NCBI GenBank assembly: GCA_015501055.1
Contig: JADNYV010000040.1
Location: forward strand, 62,001-126,000
Direction of reading: 5' to 3'
From: Mucidula mucida
Lineage: Eukaryota; Basidiomycota; Agaricomycetes; Agaricales; Physalacriaceae
DNA: 64,000 nucleotides
The notes below the pieces were generated by a model, which saw only the letters and a program-made list of their open reading frames with translations, made no database searches and was not told where the DNA came from. Every line of letters starts with the position of its first letter. Positions within the stretch are counted from its first letter, which is position 1. Shown here piece after piece: positions 32,901-43,989 of the stretch. The position numbers were made by a program, and so were the translations under genes.

Positions 32901-34071
32901 CGAACACAGTTGCAGAGCTCACGACAGGAGATGATTGTCGATTTGAAGCAGATGTCAACGGTGAATATGCTTGCTCCTCATTCGCGTACTCTTGTGCTGA
33001 TTTATTGTGCAGGAACTGATTCAGCAGTACATCGCACGACAAAAGCGTATGGAGCGCCTCATATTCTTCCGTGGTACGTGATTTCTCTACCCGCCTAATT
33101 ATGTGCCTACCCGACTATGTCAGATGGTGTTTCGGAGGGCGAGTTTAGTCGCGTCCTAGAACATGGTAGGTCCCGCCGCTTGTACGTCTGCTATACATGC
33201 TCAAGAGTTACGTTCATGAAGAATTACCACTCTTGAAAGGTGTGTATTGTTATGAATGTTCTTCGGCTCTTGCTAAATGTTCGTAAAGAGGCGTGCACCG
33301 CGGCCAATGTCAATCCCAAGATAACGTTCATCATTGTTGGCAAACGACATCACTTCCGGTATGGCTTGGCTTCGTTCCCTGCGGCGGCGTTGTTGTATAC
33401 TCATTTTTGACAGATTCTTTCCCACTTCGGAAACCGACCCCAACAAAGATATTAAAAGTGGAAACTTGCCCGCTGGCACGGTTATTGATAGGGAGATCAC
33501 AAGTCCTATCGAGTATGACTTTTACCTACAGAGCCACGCCGGACTCTTGGGTACGAGTCGGAGCTCCCATTATACTGTAGGTCATGGTACCAACCTACTT
33601 TGGCATGATGCTGACTGTAATCTGACTGCTAGGTTGTCTGTGACGAGAATGCATTCAAGTATGTGCCATTTGTTCATTGTGTCGTCGTATACTTACGGAT
33701 TTTGCAGCCCGAATCAACTTCAGATGATGGCGTATACTCTCTGCCATGTGTACGCCAGATCGACGAGGGCTGTCTCTATCCCTGCCCCGGTTTATTGTAG
33801 GTTAACAGTGGTGTCACGAAATGTGTTAGCTCACCCTCGTAGATGCCCACATTGTGTGTAGTCGCGCCAAGACGCACTACGACCCCGCTGCTAATCAGGC
33901 GCCGTCGGTTGTCTCTGGAGGAACATCCTCTTCAGCTGACAACGCTGCTGTCCTTGATGTGCACAGACAGTCGTACAGGTCGGTGCATGCTAACCAGAAC
34001 TCGCGCATGTACTTCATGGTATGTGATATGTTTTATGTCTGTGAATACATGTCCTCATACGTTTACAGTGA
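29986..34071 (+). CDS. AGO: Argonaute small-RNA effector, slicer residues present
   Basis: A gene of many short exons. The first (29986-30254) encodes an RGG/Gly-rich tail ([12 protein letters not shown]). Then follow the N domain ([20 protein letters not shown]), the linker with [14 protein letters not shown], a PAZ domain ([20 protein letters not shown] to [11 protein letters not shown]), MID ([20 protein letters not shown]) and PIWI. PIWI shows [22 protein letters not shown] and [16 protein letters not shown], which hold the two Asp and the His of the catalytic tetrad. The protein ends MYFM, as Argonautes usually do, if the final intron (34019-34068) is removed so that a bare TGA (34069-34071) closes it. 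Argonaute binds small RNAs to silence matching transcripts, including transposons. No Dicer or RdRP gene is near. Confidence 0.93.
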
Positions 34072-34295
34072 TGTGAACAATTTCAATCATCTAAATCTCC
34101 ATCCATCTAAACTTCTTGACAATGCCAAATTCTCAAATTTCTTTTCCTGACACTCATCCCTGTACTGCTTTCCTGCTGTCGTTCATGCTATCTCCCTTTT
34201 CGTAAATACACATCTCAAAGGACTAATCATATTCAACTCCATATGAATCTTGATGCGTGGCTCGTAGAAATGTGCAACCGCAACAGCTGGTAATG

Positions 34296-36080
<1,785 letters not shown>

Positions 36081-37179
36081 AGAGGTATATTGAAAACTGG
36101 GTATAATGATATAGATTAAAGCAAGTTGCAAATTAAGCAGAGCACGCGGTAACCCGGGCCGTGCTCGTTGCTTCTGACTTTCATCCTCAACAACAATCCT
36201 TGGCACTATTCAGGCAGCTTGACGTGCGTATATTTTACTCACTCGACGTCTTCTGTTCTATGTATTCCAGGTAATCCCATTTTCAGCGTAATTTGACTGT
36301 GGATGTAAAGCAGTTTGAATAAATTGTTGTCCAAACGCCGACGCCCTTCAATTACCTTGCGAATCCGCCACTGACTCTGGCTGTGATGTGGTGGTGATTA
36401 CACACCGTACGTTATTGCGATAGGAGTGGTGCAGTAACGAAATTGTACCTTCCTGCCTTTTCGGTCTGGATGGTTGCACTAAATCGATGCCACGGGTCAG
36501 ACCAGAATGCTCTGAACAAAGTACGCACCGTCTCCACCGTTCACCCCGCACTAACAGCCATCCAGAACCAAATTTATACACTCCCTCGCCTCCGCTGACG
36601 CCATTCACATATCTCAGAATACAATTGTGACTCCACTTTGACGTTACAGCGGCACTGGTCAACGACCAGAGCTGTTTTACACGCACCTTTCCTCTCCCCC
36701 AACAGATAAACCGTCACGCCTGAGACACTTACAGCTTTTGGAGATCGAAGGCAATACTGTATGTGGTACCTCCGCTTTAGCGGGTGGTTTTCTCCGCGCG
36801 TCGACGTGTGTTACGTTACATTTCTATTCTTAATATCCTCATCTTCACTCTACGTGTTAACTATTCATCCTTCTCAACATCGTATTTCACTGATAATTAT
36901 TGATTTCACTGATAGTTATTGTTCTACAGTATACAGGCCAAGCTCAATTCAGATTCCAGTACCCTTGCCTCGCCACCCCAAACAGCCACATGCGCTTTGC
37001 GTCTGAAACACCACGGACGGGCGGGTTGACCTTGTCTGGCTTGCAATGCGCCACCTCTACCATTCGGCGATTAATATCTGTTTCTATTTCTAGTCAGTCT
37101 ATATAACCCTCATCGAACAGCCTGATGTTGTCATCATCTCATCTTATCCTTTGCCTTCCTTCGTTTCTAGACCCCGAAC
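36081..37179. other. Intergenic region, regulatory flank of the repeat-protein gene
   Basis: About 1.1 kb between divergently oriented genes. It has a short local duplication near 36880-36925 (TTTCACTGATAATTATTGA then TTTCACTGATAGTTATTG). A TATA box is listed separately. Nothing coding recognised. Confidence 0.5.
37100..37106 (+). promoter_or_regulatory. TATA box of the Kex2-repeat protein gene
   Basis: TATATAA lies 74-80 bp before the ATG at 37180, followed by a C/T-rich leader. This is a strong, well-placed TATA element, common in highly or conditionally expressed fungal secreted-protein genes. Confidence 0.6.
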
Positions 37180-38396
37180 ATGGCTTTTAAACACCTTTCG
37201 TTCTTTGTTCTCTTGGCCGCCGCGTCCATGTCTGTCAATGCCGCCACCTTAGCATCCAGAGGCAACGAGCCGCAGGTGTGTCCTTGGGGTAGCTTGCTAG
37301 ACGAATACGTACGTCCTCATCTTTCTCTTGTGTTTACACGTCACCGAGGCGATGAATCTCCAGAGTTGCAAGTGCAAACAGACTGGGGGCAACTGGGATT
37401 ACGTCGACTACACATGGGGCTGTGGTGCGACTTGGAAGGATGGCTGGTGTCAAGTAATTCTGATTTTTCGGTCTTCTTCCTCCGCCTGCTGACACTGTCT
37501 TTCGCAGACCTGGTGCAAGCCTACGCCTTCGAGCTCGTCTTCATACAAGAAGAAGCGCAGCTACCCGAAACCCAGTGGTACTTGGAAAGACAAGCGTCAT
37601 GATGATTATCCGAAGCCCAGCGGTACATGGAAGGAGAAGCGTCATGACGACTATCCCAAGCCTAGTGGTACCTGGAAGGAAAAGCGTCACGACGACTACC
37701 CAAAACCCAGCGGTACTTGGAAGGAGAAGCGACACGACGATTACCCCAAACCCAGCGGTACGTGGAAGGAGAAGCGCCACGATGATTACCCAAAGCCCAG
37801 CGGTACGTGGAAGGAGAAACGTCACGACGACTCCCCAAAGCCCAGCGGTACATGGAAAGAGAAGCGTCACGATGAGCCCAAGCCAAGCGGTACTTGGAAG
37901 GACAAACGCTACGATGAACCCAAGCCTAGCGGAACATGGAAAGACAAACGCCATGACGAGCCTAAACCTAGCGGGACATGGAAGGACAAGCGCACCGAGC
38001 CTAGCCCCGTCCACAAGGGAAGCGCAAGGTCAGTCAGCTCGCGCTCGACGAAGATGATTTTGTACGCGTTTCTGATATTCATCAATATTCTTCTTCCTAA
38101 TATGTTCCGTTTTCAGGAATCGTTGTGCGCTGGTGGACTTGATATGTGCCCTTTGAACGACTTTGGATATGAGTGTGTCTCGTTCAGACATGACGCGGAA
38201 AATTGCGGCGCTTGTGGCAATGCATGTGAGGCTGAGGAGGGTGTGAAGGGCGCTGTTTGCCGCAAGGGCAAGTGTGAAGTTTGTGAGTAATTTCTCTCTG
38301 GCGCCTTCGTTTTTCTTCGCTTGATTTGTCATTTATCGCGAACCTTTAGACTCGTGCCAGCCGGGATATAAAATGTACAACAACATGTGTATGTGA
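37180..38396 (+). CDS. Secreted Kex2-type repeat protein with CPL1/PriA-like C-terminal domain
   Basis: Exons 37180-37308, 37364-37453, 37508 onward, and 38350-38396. It starts with a signal peptide (MAFKHLSFFVLLAAASMSVNA), then a cysteine-rich block (SCKCKQTGGNWDY, TWGCGATWKDGWCQTWCKP), a basic KKKR, ten repeats ending in KR (listed separately), and a C-terminal domain (LCAGGLDMCPL, YECVSFRHDAENCGACGNAC, CRKGKCEVYSCQPGYKM) of the CPL1/PriA-like kind. Lys-Arg after each repeat is the Kex2 cleavage rule in the Golgi, so small peptides may be released. The segment 38033-38116 can be read through or removed as an 84-nt in-frame intron (gtcagc...ttttcag); its AT-rich hydrophobic content favours an intron. 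Protein length is 346 or 318 aa. Function unknown. Confidence 0.8.
37559..37993 (+). repeat. Ten tandem peptide repeats bounded by Lys-Arg
   Basis: Unit 1 is SYPKPSGTWKDKR. Units 2-6 are HDDYPKPSGTWKEKR (15 residues, identical in protein). Unit 7 has Ser for Tyr. Units 8-10 are 14 residues ([HY]DEPKPSGTWKDKR). Units 2-6 differ in DNA only at third codon positions (TAT/TAC, CCG/CCC/CCA, CGT/CGA/CGC), so the peptide is kept while the DNA drifts. Confidence 0.93.
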
Positions 38397-38647
38397 GCGA
38401 GCTGGGTTGGGGATTTGTCATGGACTTAGCGAATTGGACTTTACGGACTTTTGCTCATGAACTATTAACTTTCGAATATCTTCTGTCGTTCGTTGTAGAA
38501 TCTGTATCAATATGACCTGGACATCGTCTGTTCTCTTTTTGTGTATACTATTGTTCATTACACTGCAGAGTCGAACGCGTGAGGTCCGGATTGCGGCCGG
38601 CTCCGGAGCTGGTTCCCTCTCTTTCAACTTGACATCGAACAGTGACC

Positions 38648-39263
38648 ATGGTTTCGTTCTTGCGCACCCTGCGTAGCGCACGACGTGTTGGTCTGAAAGA
38701 ATGGTGGAGGCAGTTGCAATACATCGGTGACGCCAAATCTGGCACATACATCGGAAAGGACCAGTGCGTTGAGCATAATAATGCGCCGCTGCCTATAGGC
38801 TGACACCGTTCGCAGGTTCGGAAACAAGTATTTCGAGAATAGGAACGCAGAGGAGGAAATTCCTGGTACGATACAGTGCTTTATAATGGATACAGCAGCT
38901 AAATGGCAACAGGACGACACCGATGGGTGGATTTCTCTCAAGTATGACTGTTCAAACAGATACGCCGTGACCACCGCGCTGATTTCTGCAGCACTATTAC
39001 CATAACTCGCAAGTCCCGCCCGAATGGCACTCTTGGCTGCAACACATCCGAAAGGAAGCGCCAACCGAGGATGTGGTCATGCAGAACATGACCCCGCCAT
39101 GGCAGGCGGTGCGTTATTCCCAATATCAACTCTGCATCGTCTCATATTCTTCAAACAGCCCTGGACCGAAACCTTGACGGGCACAAGGGGCTCCTACAAA
39201 TCGTACAACACTGCCGCACCCAAGCTGTACGCTTGGGAACCCAAAGTAAAGGCTCGAGAGTAG
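38648..39263 (+). CDS. NDUFA12: NADH:ubiquinone oxidoreductase subunit NDUFA12 (B17.2)
   Basis: A multi-exon gene from ATG 38648 to TAG 39261-39263. Readable parts in order: LRTLRSARRVGLKEWWRQLQ, YIGDAKSGTYIGKDQ, FGNKYFENRNAEEEIPG, RHRWVDFSQ, HYYHNSQVPPEWHSWLQHIR, PPWQA, then PWTETLTGTRGSYKSYNTAA and the end KLYAWEPKV. These are the hallmark segments of the B17.2/NDUFA12 family, an accessory subunit of mitochondrial complex I. The start has no long cleavable presequence, as usual for this subunit. Splice borders such as CA|gtgcgt...cgcag|GTTCGG restore the conserved FGNKYFE. Confidence 0.9.
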
Positions 39264-39283
39264 ACATCAGTAATACACGTCTT

Positions 39284-40741
39284 TCACTCCATCTCCTCGA
39301 CAATGTACTCAGCAATCGCCATGCAACTCGTCAACCCAGGGCTCTCTATGGCCAGTAAACTCATCATCGCTCCATTCGCATCCCGCCTGATAACAAAATC
39401 CTGGAATGGACTTCCAGGTGGTGCAATCTTGGGTCGTATCCCGACATAGTCCGTCGCCATTCCCTCCAACGATACGCCAGGTAGGTAACGGTAACAGCTC
39501 GGTGCATCTCTTCCAACCGAGAAGAGTCTGGTATCAAATGCTTCTTCCAAAACGTAACACCTTCCAAGTCGTCTTGGGGTGATATCCATTCGACGTCTGG
39601 TCCAAAGCGAACTTTTCCTTGAAGATCTAGCGTTAAATGCGTGCCTAGTCCTTGGAATGCATGCGATGTCTGCTCTGGGCATGGGTATATGAGATGGGAG
39701 ATGCCAGTGATCCCAGGCCCGCTGTACGACGCGTATGATCCCCGCGCAAAGTACATTGGTATCTGCTGCTCCGCGGGAAGAATCGCATTCAGTAGATATG
39801 GCGCAGAAAGGCCTGCTGCATTGATCAAAGTTTCAGCAAGAATAGCATCAGGCTTTGAAGCGCCGTCTGTGAGCATTTGTACGACGCAACCTGGAGACTG
39901 CCCCGCGGCGGGATCTATGCGAACAATATCCGTTGAATAGACCAACTCGCCTCCAAGGTCGGAAATGTCTTTTTCGAAACTTTCCATGAGAGCATGGGAA
40001 TCCATGATACCGGTCTCTGGACTCCAGAGCGCGCCAGTGATCGCACCAGATAGATTCGGCTCCATGGAACGTGCAGCATCGCCAGAGATGAGTTCTGTGG
40101 GTAGTACCGCCGTTCCAGCCTCGAAATTTGGTGGTGGTGTCAGTATGAGAGATTTCGCGTGTAGATTCTCAATGTACGATTGTTGGTTGGGAAGAGCGAC
40201 GACAAGTTTGCCTGTCCTCCTATGGTCGACTCCAGAGGACTGACAGTAATCGTATAACAATTGACGCCCTCGAAGGCAAAAACGCGTCTTAAGCGAGTCG
40301 GCGGGATAGTACAGTCCTAAGTTTTGTAAGTCCAGCATCTACGCCTGTTGGATGTTGTCCTACCTGAATGAATAACTTCGGAATTTCGAGAACTATACCT
40401 CGAGCTCAGCAAGTGAACATGTTGTGTTTAAGTCGATGCTTACCTTGTCTCTTCCCCTGGGCGGGAATGCCGCTCAATGAGATATGTAGTCTTGGAAGGA
40501 AACCTTTGGCACAATCGACGCGCTATTGCCAAACCCACCACGCCTGTATGCGTGTAAATATTTCTAATATTCAGTCAGATGTGCAGAGCTCGCCTCCGCC
40601 AACAACAAGATGATCTATAGATAGCTCTGAGGCCTTTGGTCGAATTAGTAGAATCCCCCAGAATGAACGCGGTCCTACCTTGAACTTGTACTTGCCAGTC
40701 GAGTTCAATGCAACCTTGAGTCCGCGGACTGCGCCGGGCAT
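39284..40741 (-). CDS. L2HGDH: L-2-hydroxyglutarate dehydrogenase, with apparent one-base frameshift
   Basis: An FAD-dependent oxidoreductase that turns L-2-hydroxyglutarate to 2-oxoglutarate in mitochondria. From ATG 40741: MPGAVRGLKVALNSTGKYKF, then the FAD-binding DHLVVGGGVVGLAIARRLCQ, ERHSRPGEETSSRNSEVIHS, LYYPADSLKTRFCLRGRQLLYDYC, METGIMDSHAL-type middle (SPETGIMDSHALMESF), NAAGLSAPYLLNA, RFGPDVEWISPQDD, FWKKHLIPDSSRLEEMHRAVT, and after a frame change YLPGVSLEGMATDYVGIRPK to the C-terminus AIAEYIVEEME. Short introns are needed near the 5' end. Near 39480-39495 the family sequence continues only if one base is added, with no plausible splice site there. This is either a sequencing error in a short run or a real disabling mutation. 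It is divergent from SND2, 218 bp apart. Confidence 0.82.
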
Positions 40742-40959
40742 CTTCCGGGGTTTCCAGTCATTACCACCGTTATAGATATCATTGACTTACCACCATCTCA
40801 GTAGCTGGTAATCCAAGACTACAAACTGCACTGAGCAGATGGCAGATCGAGGTTAACCGCCGGTTCCGAGTTCCGCCAATCCGATCAGCGATCAAATGTC
40901 TCTTTTTGGAAGGAGGATATTGACCACGGAGTTTTGTTTTCATTCGTCCATCACCACCG

Positions 40960-41689
40960 ATGGCAAACGCCTCTGCGAAGCGAATTGGTACTCATCTCTC
41001 AACGATTTTCACCCCTTGACTTTTCTTACACTGCCTTGAATAGCGCAACAGAATGAAACTACTGTCCGGACATTGCGTCTGGGTTTATTCCTGCCTACGG
41101 TCGTTTCCCTCGTCCTCCGATTGCTCTTCAGATGGAACTCGCTCTCCAGTGTCAAGTTCTCAATAGCAATATACATTGCGGCCACACTGCCTGCCCTCTT
41201 CCTGTCTTCATACCTCATCAAAATCGGCACAACGAGACGGGATCCCACAACAGGCACGTTGATCTCATATGGCGAGGACCTCGGTCAGGCTGGCGTCACG
41301 GAATGGTGCTTCGACGTTATCTACATAACTTGCAAGTCCGTTCCTCAGATACCGAACCTATTCTTACCTCCAAACTATGTGTAGGGGCTTGTCAAATCGG
41401 CAGTGGCGCATTCGGTGACTGGTTCTGGTGGTTGTACATGATAGTACGTCGCGGCGACACATCTTCACGTTCTTCCACTGACATTCTCTCCTTTCAGATT
41501 CCCGTATACGCCGTATTCAAACTATGGACCTCTGCTATATCGCCTCTCTTACTTGGCCGATCTTCCTCTGCACCAACAGCCGACGCCGCTGACGACAAGG
41601 AACCCGCTGCGAGCAAAAGACAGGAAAAGCTTCGAAAACGCAATGAACGCGGGGACCCGCGTGTTCGTGGCGTTCCAGTCAAAAAATAG
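40960..41689 (+). CDS. SND2: SND2/TMEM208-family ER protein
   Basis: A first exon MANASAKRI is joined by a splice (G|gtactc...aatag|CG) to AQQNETTVRTLRLGLFLPTV. Hydrophobic helices follow (LGLFLPTVVSLVLRLLF, FSIAIYIAATLPALFLSSYLI), then the family block YGEDLGQAGVTEWCFDVIYITW, SGAFGDWFWWLYMIIPVYAVFKLW, and a basic tail (KRQEKLRKRNERGDPRVRG). SND2/TMEM208 acts in SRP-independent targeting of proteins to the ER. The intron 41332-41384 has a GC donor (T|gcaagt...gtgtag|GG) and restores the conserved W. Stop TAG at 41687-41689. Confidence 0.88.
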
Positions 41690-42988
41690 ACGCGGGGTTA
41701 GGTTCGTGGCCACTGCTGTTGAAATCTATATCATGATGCTGACATTCGATGTGATAGGTCGGTGTTGTGTAATTGTAGCTCAGGAGATGAAAATATACTA
41801 CTTAGCTCCTCTCTATGCTACGGTAGCGAAGCCAACCATCCTCGGACACTGATGCGCGCAAGAGGTCCAAGTCCACGGTGACAATGTACACGTATGCGTG
41901 CCACGTCTAAAGAGAATCTTGGGCGACATATGGGGAAGGAGCACATGTGGCTTTACTAATGAGCAGGTTGTCTCCATTCGCGTCTAAATTGTGCAGTAAA
42001 TTCGAAGCCAGTCTTGGTAAAACTTGGAAGAGATGGCGTCTCGAAGGAACGGCACGCGACGTGTAGGACTCATCACTCGAGCGTCTTTGGCACATGGAAT
42101 GAAGGTGCATCGAATATCGAAAGCAGCCATGACCAATGACCTTCAGTTAGTAGTGGCGGAGCATCGTCTGGAACGACTTCCCAGTCTACGTCGACTTGCT
42201 GGAAGGCCTGCAATGGGGCATGGAATATCAATCACTCGTGTTGGTATATAGGTGTCAAGGCGCCAATCAACTATTCAAATACGCCCTTATTGACTCTTGC
42301 TAGGCAGCGTTCTCTCCTTGCCAAAAAACGCTTTTTCTGCGAATGGAGACGCTGGAGATTAAGGTGCCATTAGGTAGACTGACTGTCATATTCACCGACA
42401 GCAACCTCACACATTATACATACAGGTTCAGTTCAAGCCGAAGGCTTCTCACCATGGTAAGAATCTTGAGAATTTCAATCTAGAAGCACAGTCACAAGGA
42501 GCTCTTCCATTCCTATGCATGCTTGGGACGGTCTCGAGTGCGCTCTATAACTAGTACTAGTATTCCCACTGTTCCGCTACGGCCAGCAACCAAGTAGGAC
42601 ATGTAGGAATTTGTTTCTTCCTACAAAGGTAGTCAGCAATACTCATTGAACATTCTGAATCCGGTTTCGCCGTCATCAATTGTTAGCCACTATGGGCGCG
42701 TCTTGACGGTTAACAGTCCGAGTGCAGATATGCCTTGATCATGAATTAAACGTTGAGGATTCCACGACTGCGTTGAATCCAGAATCATTCTGTTTCCTGT
42801 CCTTGGTACATTTGTCAGTCGACGACCTATGATAAAGCGTTGACTTCGCGCGCGAAGTCCATTGTTTGGTGTTGTGTGTCCCAAGCTTCCGCCCTTCGAA
42901 TTTTCTGTCACGTCTTTGGCGCGTACCCTATAAACCCTCTCGTCCGCCATGGCAGTATGTCTTATTTCATTCTCATTCCGCGCCCAAA
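41690..42988. other. Intergenic, nothing recognised
   Basis: About 1.3 kb between SND2 and mitochondrial bL12. Short frames only, no domain. The right end (42840-42988) is the bL12 promoter side. Confidence 0.5.
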
Positions 42989-43718
42989 ATGACACCTCCA
43001 CTACAGTCGTGTTCCCGCGCCGCCGTCCGCGCGCTCTCCCGCCCCTCCTTCCGGTGAGCAAAAAACCATTCATTCCATTCATTTTCAGACAAACAATTCT
43101 CTGTAGGACTTCAGCGTTCACTTGCACACGGAGATGCATGGCCACGGAGACTGCCACCGCCAAGTCCTCCACCCCACCGCCACCACCCGCGACATCGAAG
43201 GACCAGACAATAAACCGCCTCGTCGACGACATCTCCGGGTTAACCCTCCTGCAAGCCTCCGACCTCGTCACGCTCCTCAAGGTGCGCGACGCGGTCTCTT
43301 TCATCCCGTTCTGAAGCCCTAATACCTTCCCGCTCTGTCAGTCGCGCCTGAACATCCAGGAGATTGCCATGCCCTCCGCAGCGCCGGCAGCAGCCGCGCC
43401 TGCCGCCGCCGCGTCCGATGAGCCCGCAGAGGAAAAGCCCAAGGAAAAGACGGTCTTCAACGTTAAGCTCGAGTCATTCGAGGCCGGGGCCAAGCCCAAG
43501 ATTATCCGGGAAGTAAAGGCGCTCATTCCAGGCCTCACGTTGATCGACGTACGTTGCACCCGCGTTGTCTTCAAGGAATTACTGACACGTCTTCTCTGTA
43601 GGCCAAGAAGTTTGTCGAGGCCGTGCCCAAGAACTTGAAGGAGAGTCTCCCCAAGGACGAGGCCGAAAAACTGCAAAAGGCGTTCCAGGCGTTGGGCGCC
43701 GTTGTCACATTAGAGTAA
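42989..43718 (+). CDS. MRPL12: Mitochondrial ribosomal protein bL12m (L7/L12)
   Basis: Start ATG 42989 (MTPPLQSCSRAAVRALSRPSFR), joined by a splice at CG|G to TSAFTCTRRCMATETAT, an Arg/Ser-rich import presequence. Then INRLVDDISGLTLLQASDLVTLLK and SRLNIQEIAMPSAAP (dimerising N-terminal part), an Ala/Pro hinge (APAAAAPAAAASDEPAEE), and the C-terminal domain KTVFNVKLESFEAGAKPKII, VKALIPGLTLID, AKKFVEAVPKNLKESLPKDE, ending GAVVTLE. Bacterial-type L7/L12 forms the stalk that recruits translation factors. Three introns; the third splits LID|AKKFVE. An upstream ATG at 42949 opens a frame that reads through the first intron and was rejected. Confidence 0.92.
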
Positions 43719-43989
43719 ACTCTCTCCCTGCTATATCATATCTAAATGCAGAAATTTATTCTAATAACTACGCGGTTCGGAATATGCTCTCTCTCCCTTT
43801 TCAACATGCTCAGACCCTTACTTGATTTCGAGTTGCCGCGTTGAGTGAAGACTGAAAAGACATGAGTCGAAGAATACGAAAGCTCGTCAATTGGTCGCGT
43901 ATAAGATACAGATCTGCCACTAATATAAGTAGACATGAACAATGGGGTGGTGTTCAAAAAAAAAGTCAGTGAATGAGTGTCAATGCGCC

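Noticed and set aside
37559..37993. Possible CRISPR-like or simple DNA repeat array
   Set aside because: Units are protein-coding, adjacent without spacers, and in a eukaryote.
37575..38057. A 160-residue frame over the repeats in another phase (Ser/Val/Met/Arg-rich)
   Set aside because: The frame that follows the signal peptide and two splice sites gives the KR-bounded repeats whose codons vary at third positions; the other phase would require non-synonymous change.
42690..43304. A 204-residue open frame on the minus strand
   Set aside because: It lies antisense over the well-supported bL12m exons and has low-complexity Gly/Arg content; it is a shadow of GC-rich codons.
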